From Legionella rowbothamii (GTDB lineage Bacteria > Pseudomonadota > Gammaproteobacteria > Legionellales > Legionellaceae), in the NCBI RefSeq assembly GCF_900639985.1, contig NZ_CAAAIM010000001.1, positions 496,001 to 560,000 on the forward strand: 64,000 nt of DNA, given 5' to 3'. Position numbers and translations under genes: made by a program. Positions within the stretch are counted from its first letter, which is position 1, and each line of letters opens with the position of its first letter. The notes beneath the pieces are model-generated. The model did no database searches, was not told where the DNA came from, and saw only the letters and a list, made by a program, of their open reading frames with translations. This document shows positions 37,057 to 46,566 of the stretch, piece after piece.

Positions 37057-38172
37057 TTAACCTCTAGTATTAATTTCAGGGAATTCTCTAGGCTCAGGAC
37101 CCGTGTATTTTGACGAGGGGCGGATTAATTTATTATTCGCACGTTGCTCAAACACATGAGCAGCCCATCCGGTAATACGGGACATCACAAATATTGGCGT
37201 GAATAAGAAGGTCGGAATTCCACAGTAATGATATGCAGAAGCACTGTAGAAATCGAGATTTGGGAATAGTTTCTTCTCTTGCCACATCACTTCTTCGATG
37301 CGCTCAGAAACATTATACAAATCAAGTTGTTTCTTTTCTTCACCTAAACGGAATGACCACTTTTTAATAATGTCAGAGCGCGGATCACTGGTTGTATAAA
37401 CTCTATGGCCAAAGCCCATAACCAATTCTTTATTTTCCAGCATTTTTTTCAAACCAGCTTCAGCCTCCTCAGGAGTTTTAAAACGCTCGATTACTCCCAT
37501 TGCTGCTTCATTCGCTCCGCCGTGCAAAGGCCCACGTAACGTACCAATAGCACTAACAATAGCTGAATAAAAATCAGAAAGTGTGGCGGCTGTAACACGC
37601 GCAGCAAAAGTTGAAGCATTAAACTCATGTTCCGCATATAAAATCAAGGAAACATCCATCATGTCGACATCAAGCTGGCTGGGCTTATGACCATGTAATA
37701 AAGCAAGAAAATGTCCACCAGTAGTGGACTCTTCACTTAAACCGGATATTTCTTTATTTTTAAAATTATAGTTATACCAATAACAAATTATGCCTGGGAA
37801 TAAAGCAAGAAGACGATCTGCGATTTGGTGTTCCTCAGAAAAATTATGTTCGGGTTCAATATTTCCTAAGAAAGAACAGGCTGTTCTTAATACATCCATA
37901 GGATGGGTTTGTTTAGGGATCATTTTTAATACAGTTTTTAATGCATCAGGCAAAGCACGTAAGCCTACAATTTTTTTTGTGTAGACATCCAACTCACTCT
38001 GCGTTGGCAACTTACCATAGAGTAATAAATAAGCAACTTCCTCAAAAGTTGCATGCTCTGCTAAATCATCGATGGAATACCCTCTATAATTCAAACCATT
38101 TCCCAGCCCAACTGTAGCAATAGCTGATTCCCCAGCAATAACCCCGGCTAAACCGCCACTTTTAACACTCAT
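37057..38172 (-). CDS. prpC: 2-methylcitrate synthase
   Basis: Condenses propionyl-CoA with oxaloacetate to 2-methylcitrate; citrate synthase fold, 371 residues. Visible citrate-synthase features are [14 protein letters not shown] (with the catalytic His in HGGAN), GFGHRVY (second His) and the C-terminal [15 protein letters not shown] (sequence here FVMSRITG). The short length and position after prpB fit PrpC rather than the TCA-cycle GltA, which is longer. Its ATG overlaps the end of prpB by 11 bases. Operon order is prpB-prpC-prpD, as in other gammaproteobacteria, without prpE or acnD in the window. Confidence 0.96.
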   Translation of the reverse strand: MSVKSGGLAGVIAGESAIATVGLGNGLNYRGYSIDDLAEHATFEEVAYLLLYGKLPTQSELDVYTKKIVGLRALPDALKTVLKMIPKQTHPMDVLRTACSFLGNIEPEHNFSEEHQIADRLLALFPGIICYWYNYNFKNKEISGLSEESTTGGHFLALLHGHKPSQLDVDMMDVSLILYAEHEFNASTFAARVTAATLSDFYSAIVSAIGTLRGPLHGGANEAAMGVIERFKTPEEAEAGLKKMLENKELVMGFGHRVYTTSDPRSDIIKKWSFRLGEEKKQLDLYNVSERIEEVMWQEKKLFPNLDFYSASAYHYCGIPTFLFTPIFVMSRITGWAAHVFEQRANNKLIRPSSKYTGPEPREFPEINTRG

Positions 38173-39049
38173 TGTCTTCTTCCTCCATCAATTGGTCTAG
38201 TTTTTGTTCGTAAAGGTGATAACCAAGAACTCCATATAATTCTTCACGAGTTTGCATTTTACCCAGCATGGATTGTTGTGTACCTTGCTGGATAATTGCT
38301 TGATAAGTAGTTAAAGCAGCCTGAGACATTGCTCTAAACGCGCTCAATGGGTATAGAATTAAAGAGACACCTACACCGGCTAGCTCGTCACGAGTAAATA
38401 ATGGGGTTTTACCAAACTCAGTAATATTAGCAAGGATTGGCACATGAACTGCGCTACTAAAGGTATTATATTCCTCCAACGTAGTCATGGCCTCGGGAAA
38501 AATCATGTCTGCGCCTAACTCTACACACAGCTGTGCCCGTTCAATCGCAGCATTCATGCCTTCAACTGCATAAGAGTCTGTTCGCGCCATAATCACAAAA
38601 TCAGCATCTTGACGTGCATCCACGGCAGCCTTAATACGATCTCCCATCTCTTTCATAGAAACAATGGCTTTATTCGGTCGATGTCCACATCGTTTTGCCA
38701 TCACCTGATCTTCAATATGGATTGCAGCAACTCCAGTTTTCTCCATGAGTTGAACAGTACGTGCAATATTAAATGCATGTCCCCAGCCTGTATCGACATC
38801 AACAAGCAGTGGTAAAGGACAGGCCTCCGTAATTCGGCGAACATCTTCAAGAACTTCGGCTAAGCCGGTCATTCCCAAATCAGGTATTCCATAAGAAGCA
38901 TTCGCTACTCCGGCACCTGAAAGATAAATCGCCTGAGCACCTGATGATTGCGCTAACATTGCAGAATAGGCATTGATTGTACCAAGCACTTGTAACGGCT
39001 TATTATCGTGCACTGCCTGCCTGAATGCTTTCCCCATAGAACCAGCCAT
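38162..39049 (-). CDS. prpB: 2-methylisocitrate lyase
   Basis: Cleaves 2-methylisocitrate to pyruvate and succinate, completing the methylcitrate cycle. 295 residues. Motifs of the isocitrate lyase/PEP mutase superfamily are visible: [10 protein letters not shown] (metal-binding Asp), [18 protein letters not shown] with the catalytic Cys in KRCGH, and [11 protein letters not shown]. It is the first gene of the operon, so the promoter should lie in the 39050-39372 gap. In bacteria this operon is usually induced by propionate or methylcitrate, but no regulator gene is seen nearby. Confidence 0.97.
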   Translation of the reverse strand: MAGSMGKAFRQAVHDNKPLQVLGTINAYSAMLAQSSGAQAIYLSGAGVANASYGIPDLGMTGLAEVLEDVRRITEACPLPLLVDVDTGWGHAFNIARTVQLMEKTGVAAIHIEDQVMAKRCGHRPNKAIVSMKEMGDRIKAAVDARQDADFVIMARTDSYAVEGMNAAIERAQLCVELGADMIFPEAMTTLEEYNTFSSAVHVPILANITEFGKTPLFTRDELAGVGVSLILYPLSAFRAMSQAALTTYQAIIQQGTQQSMLGKMQTREELYGVLGYHLYEQKLDQLMEEEDNEC

Positions 39050-39372
39050 TAACGCTCACTCCTTGATTTTTAAGGATTATTATTATGCGCTCATCGTTGA
39101 AGAAATCAAGAGAGATTGGTTATGGGATAAATGCACTTTTTCGCAAAAATCAGTAGCTCACAATTGCACCCAATGAACCTTTTGCCCTAGCCCCAGGCTT
39201 ATCTAGTCTCACGCCCAACTGATGGAGCTCGCGCGATAATCCGTGGGAATTTTGGTAGGATAGGAATAAGTGAGCTATAGGGTAAGATAATGCCAACAAG
39301 TTCTCCACTTGCAAAATATAGGCTTTCTGCACTATATTTATAGTTTTAGATTTACCTATTTTTTATCGATAT
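39050..39372. other. Divergent promoter region between prpB and ybeZ
   Basis: A 323-base gap with no convincing ORF on either strand. A minus-strand frame at 39150-39332 has no family match and no clear start signal. A 13-base near-palindrome (TTTTTCGCAAAAA) sits at 39137-39149, about 90 bases upstream of prpB, and could be an operator. AT-rich DNA near 39330-39372 (TATATTTATAG) could be part of the ybeZ promoter. Confidence 0.4.
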
Positions 39373-40068
39373 ATGTTTGAGGATGACCAACAAGCGATGA
39401 CTCACCACGTCAAGCTCTCGCGTAAATTAATCACCGCACGAAACGACAAGCAAGCCGCATTTCTTGATTCTATTGATCGTAATGCCATCACGTTTGCCGT
39501 CGGCCCTGCTGGAACCGGTAAAACCTATCTTGCCGTATCCAAAGCTATTCAATGTTTTGAGAAAGGGGAAGTGCAACGCCTTATCTTTGTAAGACCGGCG
39601 GTCGAAGCGGGTGAAAAACTTGGTTTCCTACCAGGGGATTTAGTAGAAAAAGTACTTCCTTATTTAAGACCCATTTACGATGCATTATATGAAATGATTG
39701 GTTTTAAAGAGACTCAAAAACTCATTCAAAGTGATATCATTGAAATATTGCCATTAGCATTTATGCGTGGACGTACGTTAAATGAATCGTTCATCATTCT
39801 AGATGAAGCCCAAAATACTACTGTGATGCAAATGAAAATGTTTTTAACGCGTATGGGCTTTGGCTCTAAAACCGTGATTACTGGTGACATGACTCAGGTG
39901 GATTTGCCCCGAGGTATTGATTCGGGACTCGCCCATGCAGTAGGATTATTCAAAAAAATTCCAGAGATTAGCATTCATACCTTCACAAGTCGGGAAGTGG
40001 TCAGACATCCTCTGGTATCAAAAATTGTTGATTGCTATGATCGTGACTCAACAGGAAAAACTAAATAA
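39373..40068 (+). CDS. ybeZ: PhoH-family ATPase (short YbeZ)
   Basis: Cytoplasmic P-loop ATPase of the PhoH family, thought to act with YbeY in RNA metabolism. Walker A is GPAGTGKT near residues 44-51, Walker B is FIILDEAQN near 142-150, and motif GDMTQVDLPRG follows. At 231 residues it lacks most of the N-terminal region of E. coli YbeZ (about 346), a length seen in some other bacteria. The ATG has no strong ribosome-binding site, and an internal ATG eight codons later is possible. It begins the ybeZ-ybeY-ybeX-cpxR-cpxA series. Confidence 0.9.
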   Translation: MFEDDQQAMTHHVKLSRKLITARNDKQAAFLDSIDRNAITFAVGPAGTGKTYLAVSKAIQCFEKGEVQRLIFVRPAVEAGEKLGFLPGDLVEKVLPYLRPIYDALYEMIGFKETQKLIQSDIIEILPLAFMRGRTLNESFIILDEAQNTTVMQMKMFLTRMGFGSKTVITGDMTQVDLPRGIDSGLAHAVGLFKKIPEISIHTFTSREVVRHPLVSKIVDCYDRDSTGKTK

Positions 40069-40074
40069 TTTATT

Positions 40075-40551
40075 ATGACTTATTACATAGATATTCAAAA
40101 TGCAACAGATGAACCTCTGGCAATGGATGAGGATCAAATAACGCGTTTGGCATCACTCGCATTGAGAGACTACAAAAAAGAAGCAGAACTAACAGTTCGC
40201 TTTGTTACTCCAGAGGAAATCACTCAGTTAAACCATGCATATAGGAAAAAAGATAAGCCCACAAATGTTCTGTCATTTCCCAGTGAGTTACCTCCTGAAA
40301 TTCAACTGGAATACCCTCTTTTAGGCGATGTAATTATTTGCCCGCAGGTATTACTTACAGAATGCAAAGAGCTCAATAAGACTTTAGATGCTCATTGGAG
40401 CTTAATACTGATTCATGGAATACTGCACTTATTAGGCTATGATCATATTAAGGATGAAGATGCAGCCGTGATGCAGGCAATTGAAATCAAATTGCTAGCA
40501 GAATTGGGTTATACTAATCCTTACGATGCAGAGGGAAATCAACTTGACTAA
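40075..40551 (+). CDS. ybeY: rRNA maturation endoribonuclease
   Basis: Single-strand zinc endoribonuclease needed for 16S rRNA 3'-end maturation and 70S quality control. 158 residues. The diagnostic H-x3-H-x5-H zinc motif is visible as HGILHLLGYDH near residues 119-129. It lies six bases after the ybeZ stop. YbeZ, YbeY and YbeX form one conserved operon in many gammaproteobacteria. Confidence 0.96.
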   Translation: MTYYIDIQNATDEPLAMDEDQITRLASLALRDYKKEAELTVRFVTPEEITQLNHAYRKKDKPTNVLSFPSELPPEIQLEYPLLGDVIICPQVLLTECKELNKTLDAHWSLILIHGILHLLGYDHIKDEDAAVMQAIEIKLLAELGYTNPYDAEGNQLD

Positions 40552-41371
40552 AGAGGAAGATGGTAGTTCGTGGTTTTCGCGCTTAAAACATTTTTTACAA
40601 GGTGAACCACAAAATCAAGAAGAGCTAGTTAGTTTATTAAGAGATGCTCAAATTCGCTCGCTTATCAATTCAGAAACGTTAGCGATGATAGAGGGTGCTA
40701 TTCTTTTTTCGAAAATGCGTGTTCGTGACATTATGTTGCCGAAAAACCAAATGGTTTGCTTCAAGCAAAATGATGAATTCAGCGAGATTATCAAAACGGT
40801 GACCCAAACCGGGCATTCCCGATTTCCAGTAACTGATGAGAATGGAGAGGAAGTCATCGGCATACTGCATGCCAAAGACTTGCTACGCAATCAAGCTGAT
40901 AACAGCAACTCCTTTGATTTACTTGATATTTGCAGACAAGTCACTTTTGTTCCTGAGAGCAGACGCCTTGATAGTTTGCTTAGTGAATTTCGCAGCAATA
41001 AAAATCATATGGCAATTGTTGTCGATGAATATGGAGAGGTTTCCGGATTTGTCACCATTGAAGATATAATCGAACAAATCATTGGTGATATTGAGGACGA
41101 ATTCGATATCGATGAAGACGCCTACATTAAAGCTCATGACAATGGACACTATATTGTTAAAGCCCATACACCAATTGACGAATTTAATGAGCAACTCAAC
41201 ACTAATTTTAGCAATGATACCTATGATACAATTGGCGGAATTGTAATGAATGGTTTTGGCTACTTACCTACACGGGGAGAAACCATAACTATTGGTTCTT
41301 TAGAATTTAAAATCATTAATGCAGATGCACGCCGAATTAAGCTTATAGAGTGCATTGAGAAACGCTCTTAA
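40544..41371 (+). CDS. ybeX: HlyC/CorC-family CBS-domain protein (YbeX/CorC)
   Basis: A cytosolic protein with two CBS domains (about residues 55-115 and 120-180, with MRVRDIMLPKNQMV and FVTIEDIIEQIIGDIEDE) and a C-terminal CorC_HlyC FAD-like domain (about 195-275). Historically linked to magnesium/cobalt efflux; YbeX has also been linked to ribosome metabolism. I use TTG 40544, eight bases after GAGGG, giving 275 residues and an 8-base overlap with ybeY. ATG 40526 upstream is possible but lacks a binding site. The downstream ATG of cpxR is 13 bases after this stop, so the operon continues into the two-component genes. Confidence 0.92.
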   Translation: MTKEEDGSSWFSRLKHFLQGEPQNQEELVSLLRDAQIRSLINSETLAMIEGAILFSKMRVRDIMLPKNQMVCFKQNDEFSEIIKTVTQTGHSRFPVTDENGEEVIGILHAKDLLRNQADNSNSFDLLDICRQVTFVPESRRLDSLLSEFRSNKNHMAIVVDEYGEVSGFVTIEDIIEQIIGDIEDEFDIDEDAYIKAHDNGHYIVKAHTPIDEFNEQLNTNFSNDTYDTIGGIVMNGFGYLPTRGETITIGSLEFKIINADARRIKLIECIEKRS

Positions 41372-41384
41372 ACCAAGGCATATC

Positions 41385-42065
41385 ATGAATGGAAATATAC
41401 TTGTAATCGATGATGATACTGAATTAACTGATTTGCTGGCCCAGTACTTAGAGCCGGAAGGCTATCATGCGGTTTGTGTGCATGATGGTGAAAGTGGCGT
41501 AAAAAAAGCATTAAACCAACCTTTTGACGCCATTATTCTGGATGTAATGCTCCCAAAACTAAACGGTTTTGAAGTATTAAAATCAATTCGAGAACATCTT
41601 GAAACTCCTGTGCTAATGTTAACCGCACGAGGCGATGATATTGATCGCATCGTAGGCTTAGAAATTGGGGCCGATGACTATTTACCAAAACCCTGTAACC
41701 CACGTGAGTTGGTTGCCAGATTACGCGCGATTTTAAGACGCACCCAAAAAATCCCTGCTAGCAAACCCATAATTGAGCATCATAATATAGTTGTTGATTG
41801 CTCTAAACGCCACGTTACTATGGCTGGTCACTATCTTGAATTAACCAATGCAGAATTTAATATTCTCGAAATGTTAATTAAATCACCTGGGCAAGCTTTT
41901 TCTAAAGAAGAGCTGACTGAATATGCTCTGGGAAGAAAATACACCGCCTATGATCGCAGTATCGATGTGCATATCAGTAATTTAAGAAATAAATTGGGCG
42001 ATAACCCGCAAGGCGAACCCATAGTAAAAACAGTAAGAGGTTTTGGATATTTATTTAATGCGTAG
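41385..42065 (+). CDS. cpxR: CpxR-type response regulator
   Basis: OmpR/PhoB-family two-component regulator of 226 residues. The receiver domain has the acidic pair IDDD near residue 9, phosphoacceptor Asp in IILDVMLPK near 52, Thr/Lys switch residues (MLTARG, DYLPKPCNP). The C-terminal winged helix has YTAYDRSIDVHISNLR and VRGFGYLF. ATG 41385 has AAGG six bases upstream; the frame upstream overlaps ybeX and has no match. CpxR in L. pneumophila controls Dot/Icm and effector genes, so this is a link to the effector-rich neighbours. Whether any local effector is a target cannot be seen. Confidence 0.95.
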   Translation: MNGNILVIDDDTELTDLLAQYLEPEGYHAVCVHDGESGVKKALNQPFDAIILDVMLPKLNGFEVLKSIREHLETPVLMLTARGDDIDRIVGLEIGADDYLPKPCNPRELVARLRAILRRTQKIPASKPIIEHHNIVVDCSKRHVTMAGHYLELTNAEFNILEMLIKSPGQAFSKEELTEYALGRKYTAYDRSIDVHISNLRNKLGDNPQGEPIVKTVRGFGYLFNA

Positions 42066-43416
42066 TTTATACTGGAAAATTTTCGTTTCTTTCTGGTTAG
42101 CAACCATTCTTATTATTATCACTACGGCTTGGGTTATCAGTCATGTAGCCCAAAAATCTTCTCTACCTGCTCAAGAACAGCTTTTCATGGATAGCTATGC
42201 AAATGCTGCCGTGGCTACTTTTGAGTCTGGAGAGCACGCCGCTTTGCTAAAATGGCTAAATAAAATTGGGATTTCTCGGCATATGACTATGTTCTTAATT
42301 TCGAGTACAGGCGAAATTATCGGAACAGAAGCACCTCCTGACAATGTAAAAAAAGTTGCGGAAAATTTACTTAAAGATCAATTAAGTGAAGGAATTTTAA
42401 AGTCAGAGAAGCTTATTGTTAGCCATGAAATCTTATCGACCTCAGGGAGGTTCTATCGTTTAGCCGCAGTAAGTGAAAAACCTATTTCTCATTTTGTAGG
42501 TATTCCCTGGGCAGGTCTTGCAATACGTCTTATCTTGGCAACCTTCATTAGTGGTCTGATTTGCTACTTACTCTCACGGTACTTAACCCAACCTTTACGC
42601 TCATTAGGTATGGCAGCTAAGTCTATTGCCAAAGGTCAGCTAAATACGCGTGTTGGGCATTTAAGAGGCCATCATAAAGATGAAATTGCGCAATTAAGTG
42701 ATGAATTTGATCGCATGGCAGAACAACTTGAAGCATTAGTTAGCTCGAAAGAGCGCTTATTGCAGGATATTTCTCATGAATTGAGGTCCCCGCTTGCACG
42801 CCTGCAAATTGCAATAGAGTTAGGACGAAATAAAACCAATCAACTTGCTGAAACTGAATTTAAACGAATGGAACTTGAATGCTCGCGATTAAATGCGTTA
42901 ATTACTGAAGTATTGGATTTCGCTCGACTGGATAAATCTACCACTGAGTTACATCTGTCTTTAGTGGATATGCCAGCGCTACTAAAAGGCATTGTCCAAG
43001 ATGCCAATTATGAATGTAATCACGAAACAAATCGAGTACGTGAAGAAACGTTAGAGCCTTGCCAATTATTAGTTGATCAGCGCTTAATTCATCGAGCTAT
43101 AGAGAATATCGTGCGTAATGCGTTACACTACTCCCCTGACACAGAACAAATACGTGTATCACTACGCTATGATGAAAGCAAAGAACATATACATATTGAA
43201 ATTAGTGATAAAGGCCCTGGCGTTCCTGAAGAACAACTAGAAAAAATATTTAATCCTTTTTATCGTGTAGATACCTCTCGCGAAAAAAAAACGGGGGGTT
43301 ATGGTTTAGGCTTAGCCATTGCGTTTCGTGCAATCCAGTTACATCAAGGAAGTATCAGCGCTGAAAATAATTCAGATGGCGGTTTGTTAGTGCGGATAAA
43401 ACTTAGAGTGCAATAA
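42058..43416 (+). CDS. cpxA: CpxA-type sensor histidine kinase
   Basis: Inner-membrane sensor of 452 residues. TM1 spans about 8-28 and TM2 about 158-180, with a periplasmic domain of about 130 residues between them. Then come a HAMP domain (LTQPLRSLGMAAKSIAKG), the phosphoacceptor His in QDISHELRSPLAR near residue 242, and the ATPase N box (RAIENIVRNALHYS), G1 (DKGPGVPE) and G2 (GYGLGLAIA). It overlaps cpxR by eight bases. ATG 42058 is chosen over a TTG at 42043. CpxA senses envelope stress and phosphorylates CpxR; after it there is no gene on the plus strand for 288 bases. Confidence 0.95.
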   Translation: MRSLYWKIFVSFWLATILIIITTAWVISHVAQKSSLPAQEQLFMDSYANAAVATFESGEHAALLKWLNKIGISRHMTMFLISSTGEIIGTEAPPDNVKKVAENLLKDQLSEGILKSEKLIVSHEILSTSGRFYRLAAVSEKPISHFVGIPWAGLAIRLILATFISGLICYLLSRYLTQPLRSLGMAAKSIAKGQLNTRVGHLRGHHKDEIAQLSDEFDRMAEQLEALVSSKERLLQDISHELRSPLARLQIAIELGRNKTNQLAETEFKRMELECSRLNALITEVLDFARLDKSTTELHLSLVDMPALLKGIVQDANYECNHETNRVREETLEPCQLLVDQRLIHRAIENIVRNALHYSPDTEQIRVSLRYDESKEHIHIEISDKGPGVPEEQLEKIFNPFYRVDTSREKKTGGYGLGLAIAFRAIQLHQGSISAENNSDGGLLVRIKLRVQ

Positions 43417-43704
43417 TGTGGTTATAGTTCAACATCATATCCTAGTACTTGCACCGGGATGGTGCTTGCTTTACTAGTAAACAACTAAACTAAAGAATAA
43501 AAAACCAATAATTTTGATTTTAAAAATCATCAGGCATACCTGGTTACTCGCAACCCAGTTTTACTTAAAACGCTCAAAATACTAAACCTAAAAAACAAAT
43601 ACTTGTCGCACATAATTACACTATACTGTCCTTATAACCTCTAGATTTCCTTGTCCAATTAAGATACAATATGCAAGACATAGAACAATTGGACCAAGAA
43701 CTAT
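43417..43704. other. Gap after cpxA with a diverged palindrome
   Basis: No ORF. It holds a small dyad (GCACC and GGTGC around GGGAT, near 43452-43466), a palindrome TTTACTAGTAAA near 43470-43481 and a diverged copy of the CTGGTTGC/GCAACCAG family at 43538-43559 (ACCTGGTTACTC then GCAACCCAG). AT-rich DNA before 43705 probably contains the next promoter. Confidence 0.45.
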
Positions 43705-44499
43705 ATGCCGAACACAAAATATTTAGAAAAATCGAGTGGCCCTCTTTTCTTTACCGGCTTTATAGCATCTAAGCTTCAATACGTACCCTTTGCTGCGGCA
43801 GCTGCTGCTTTCCGATTCGCATCATTAGGTCTCTATCTTATTGCCTACAGCTTCTGGTTTGCCGCAAGCTACAACCAACCTGAGCATGAACGAGCTAATA
43901 GCGAATGGTACGGATTTGCTCAAATTAAAGAACAATTTCTTTTTTCATCATTAGCTGGATTTATTGCAACTGTTGTAAGTGTTGCTGCTATTTTTGTACC
44001 CGCTCTATTTCCTCCAGCCGCCTGGCTTTTTGTTCTTGGTAATACCTTTTGGACTATAGGTGAATACCATAAACTAAATAATCCCCCTAAAGATCAAGAT
44101 TTTTCTTATTCACAACAAGAAGCATATACATCCTACGCGGCATCTACATCAATTATCAGTGTAGTCAGCGCCATCTCAGCGACAATAATGTTTATATATC
44201 CACCAATTACCATGCCTCTTTCCATATTCAGCATCCTTGTTTGCGCAGGTTTTGGCGTTTTAGCTTGCGAGTATTTATTAGACTACAATTTTGGCGATCA
44301 TCCCACAACTTTTACCTCCTCAGCTGATGCAATGGAAAAAGGTCTGGGCGCTGGCGTATCTCCCCAAAATGACCCCACTAATAATCATGCGCCAATTCAT
44401 ACAAAACAACTCTTCCAAGATGCTTCTTCTGTGGTTCAGGAGAGTGTAAATCCAATAGTAGCGGAGAATATGGCGCCAAATAACCTAGCCATAAAATAA
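43705..44499 (+). CDS. Multi-pass membrane protein, paralogue of the window's first gene
   Basis: A 264-residue protein with about five hydrophobic helices in residues 15-190. An Ala-rich segment (FAAAAAAFRFASLG) begins the first helix. A hydrophilic tail of about 70 residues follows (TSSADAMEKGLGAG through NNLAIK). The stretch KLNNPPKDQD and the hydrophobic pair after it match the partial protein at 1-401. Family and function are unknown to me. The tail is polar, as many Dot/Icm signals are, but nothing else supports secretion. The ribosome-binding site is weak (AAGAAC). It lies between cpxA and cdd in an otherwise conserved block, so it may be an accessory gene. Confidence 0.78.
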   Translation: MPNTKYLEKSSGPLFFTGFIASKLQYVPFAAAAAAFRFASLGLYLIAYSFWFAASYNQPEHERANSEWYGFAQIKEQFLFSSLAGFIATVVSVAAIFVPALFPPAAWLFVLGNTFWTIGEYHKLNNPPKDQDFSYSQQEAYTSYAASTSIISVVSAISATIMFIYPPITMPLSIFSILVCAGFGVLACEYLLDYNFGDHPTTFTSSADAMEKGLGAGVSPQNDPTNNHAPIHTKQLFQDASSVVQESVNPIVAENMAPNNLAIK

Positions 44500-44547
44500 C
44501 TTCTGCTCTATAATCTAGCCTTTTCAATTTTATGCAGGCAAGAGAAA

Positions 44548-44943
44548 ATGGACCCAGTAATTGCGAAAATGATTTCCAAAGCACATGATGTGCTTGCGCA
44601 CTCGTATGCGCCCTACTCTAAATTTACTGTTGCATGCTGTATTCGTACTGAAAATGATAATTTTTACGCAGGAACTAATGTTGAAAATGGTTCGTACAGT
44701 TTAACTGTCTGTGCAGAAACATCCGCTATTTCAGCGATGGTTACAGCGGGTGAGCAACGTATTAAAAGTATAGTAATACTTGCTGGGACGAATACATTAT
44801 GCTCTCCTTGTGGTGCATGCCGACAAAGAATTTATGAGTTTTCAACTCCTGATACAATGATACACCTGTGTACTAAAGATTCGGTCATTCGTAGTATCAC
44901 TGTTAAAGAACTCTTGCCATTAGCTTTTGATTTTAACCCCTAA
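44548..44943 (+). CDS. cdd: Cytidine deaminase
   Basis: Zinc enzyme that deaminates cytidine and deoxycytidine to uridine and deoxyuridine; small tetrameric type, 131 residues. The zinc ligands and catalytic Glu are visible in VCAETSAI (Cys53, Glu55) and CSPCGACRQ (Cys87, Cys90). The active-site stretch NVENGSY is also present. It is followed 13 bases later by a purine nucleoside phosphorylase and then deoC, forming a nucleoside salvage operon. Confidence 0.96.
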   Translation: MDPVIAKMISKAHDVLAHSYAPYSKFTVACCIRTENDNFYAGTNVENGSYSLTVCAETSAISAMVTAGEQRIKSIVILAGTNTLCSPCGACRQRIYEFSTPDTMIHLCTKDSVIRSITVKELLPLAFDFNP

Positions 44944-44956
44944 TAGGATAATTTGT

Positions 44957-45796
44957 ATGATGAACACTGCAGCAAAGCAGAGCTATCCCCATTTAGCAGC
45001 GGACTATATTAAAAATTTGCATCCATCGTTTAAACCAGCCGTTGCTGTTGTTTTAGGCTCAGGTTTAGGTCAATTTGCTGATGAATTACAAGACTCTGTT
45101 CGCATTAGCTTTGATGATCTGCCTGGTTTTCCTAAGATCACCGTGCATGGTCATGGCGGAAATTTAATTCTTGGCTATTGGAATGGTGTGGGGGTTGTTT
45201 GCTTGCAAGGCAGAGCCCATACTTATGAAGGCTTAGAAAATTATGAAACCGTAAAGACTTATGTTCGCACCTTAAAGCTCTTAGGCTGTAAGTATTTTAT
45301 TGCAACAAATGCATCCGGCTCCTTAAGAGAAGATGTAGGGCCAGGTGAGTTAATGCTGATCCACGATCACATTAATTTACAGCCACACAACCCGTTAATT
45401 GGTCCAAATGATGATGAGTTTGGCCCTCGATTCTACCCACTCGACAATGCTTATGATAAAACTATGCGCCAAGCCTTGCTTGCGATTGCGCAAAAACAAT
45501 CAATTAAGCTTGCAGAGGGTGTCTATATTTCGGTATTAGGACCCCACTATGAAACGGCCGCCGAAATTAAAGCCTTTAAAATTTGGGGAGCTGATGCGGT
45601 AGGAATGTCTACAGTGCCTGAAGTATTAGTAGCAAATCACTGCGGCATGCAAGTAGCCGTTATTGCCACCATTACGAACTATGCGACAGGATTAACACAA
45701 ACAGCTCACAGCCATGATGCGGTTGTTGAAATGGCTGCAAATGCTGCAAAACAGCTTAATAAGTTAATTAAAGAATATATTGCAGGACTTAAGTGA
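44957..45796 (+). CDS. Purine nucleoside phosphorylase (class I trimeric, PNP/xapA type)
   Basis: Splits purine nucleosides with phosphate into base and (deoxy)ribose 1-phosphate. 279 residues from ATG 44957, which has AGGA eight bases upstream. Family motifs are VVLGSGLGQFAD (phosphate-binding loop near residue 33), VHGHGGN, LQGRAHTYEG, ATNASGSL, the purine-binding GPHYETAAE near 193 and GMSTVPE. Sequence type is the mammalian-like trimeric PNP rather than E. coli DeoD. The stop overlaps the GTG of deoC by four bases (GTGA), so deoC is translationally coupled. Confidence 0.93.
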   Translation: MMNTAAKQSYPHLAADYIKNLHPSFKPAVAVVLGSGLGQFADELQDSVRISFDDLPGFPKITVHGHGGNLILGYWNGVGVVCLQGRAHTYEGLENYETVKTYVRTLKLLGCKYFIATNASGSLREDVGPGELMLIHDHINLQPHNPLIGPNDDEFGPRFYPLDNAYDKTMRQALLAIAQKQSIKLAEGVYISVLGPHYETAAEIKAFKIWGADAVGMSTVPEVLVANHCGMQVAVIATITNYATGLTQTAHSHDAVVEMAANAAKQLNKLIKEYIAGLK

Positions 45797-46566
45797 GTTT
45801 AGAATCATCATTAAATGAGGTTATCGAGTTATTACTTAACGCCCAGAATCAACCTGTAATTAGCGCTGCGCGATTAATTCACTCTCTTGACCTCACCTTA
45901 TTAGACGAGGAGGCTTCAATTGCCTCCTTATCTCAATTAAGACATAATGCCTGCGAGAACCAAGTTGCAGCTGTATGTGTCTACAGCAAACATCTACCAC
46001 TATTCCAGCATCTGGGCGCAATTGAGTTAGCCACCGTAGTTAATTTTCCACAAGGAAACCAGGAGCTTAATCAGGTTTTAGAATCAATTCATTCCGCAAT
46101 AGAACAAAATGCTACGGAAATAGACTACGTCCTTCCCTATAAGTTGTATTTGAACGGTGGAAAAGAGAATGTATTAACTCAATGCCAAACAGTTATTGAT
46201 TTGTGTAAACAAAAAGATCGTACCTTAAAAATAATTTTGGAAACTGGTGCTTTTTCTGAGCTCCAGAATATTTATGAAGTAAGCAATCAGTTAAATAAAC
46301 TAGGTTGTAATTTTCTAAAAACATCCACAGGAAAAATTCCCCAAGGTGCCTCTTTACCCGCAGTATTTACCATTTTAACGGCGATAAAAGATTCACACTC
46401 ACAATGCGGTATTAAGATATCGGGCGGTGTTAAAACACCAACTCAAGCAGTCAATTATGCGAAATTAGCAGAGTTGGTATTAGCAAAGCCGATTGATAAA
46501 AGTTGGTTTCGTATTGGAGCAAGTAGCTTATTAGCGGAATTAAGCGATTCGTTTGCCAGGATATAA
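45793..46566 (+). CDS. deoC: Deoxyribose-phosphate aldolase
   Basis: Class I aldolase that cleaves 2-deoxyribose 5-phosphate to glyceraldehyde 3-phosphate and acetaldehyde. 257 residues, close to E. coli DeoC (259). Active-site residues are visible: Lys of the Schiff base in FLKTSTGK near 178, the relay Lys in IKISGGVK near 210 and the conserved Asp in LDLTLL near 30. The start is a GTG in a four-base overlap with the phosphorylase stop. With cdd and PNP it converts salvaged deoxynucleosides to central metabolites; a phosphopentomutase gene is not in the window. Acetaldehyde could feed the alcohol dehydrogenase or acetate route, but that is inference. Confidence 0.95.
   Translation: MSLESSLNEVIELLLNAQNQPVISAARLIHSLDLTLLDEEASIASLSQLRHNACENQVAAVCVYSKHLPLFQHLGAIELATVVNFPQGNQELNQVLESIHSAIEQNATEIDYVLPYKLYLNGGKENVLTQCQTVIDLCKQKDRTLKIILETGAFSELQNIYEVSNQLNKLGCNFLKTSTGKIPQGASLPAVFTILTAIKDSHSQCGIKISGGVKTPTQAVNYAKLAELVLAKPIDKSWFRIGASSLLAELSDSFARI

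Noticed and set aside
39150..39332. Minus-strand 60-codon frame in the prpB-ybeZ gap
   Set aside because: No start signal and no similarity; it lies in the expected divergent promoter region.
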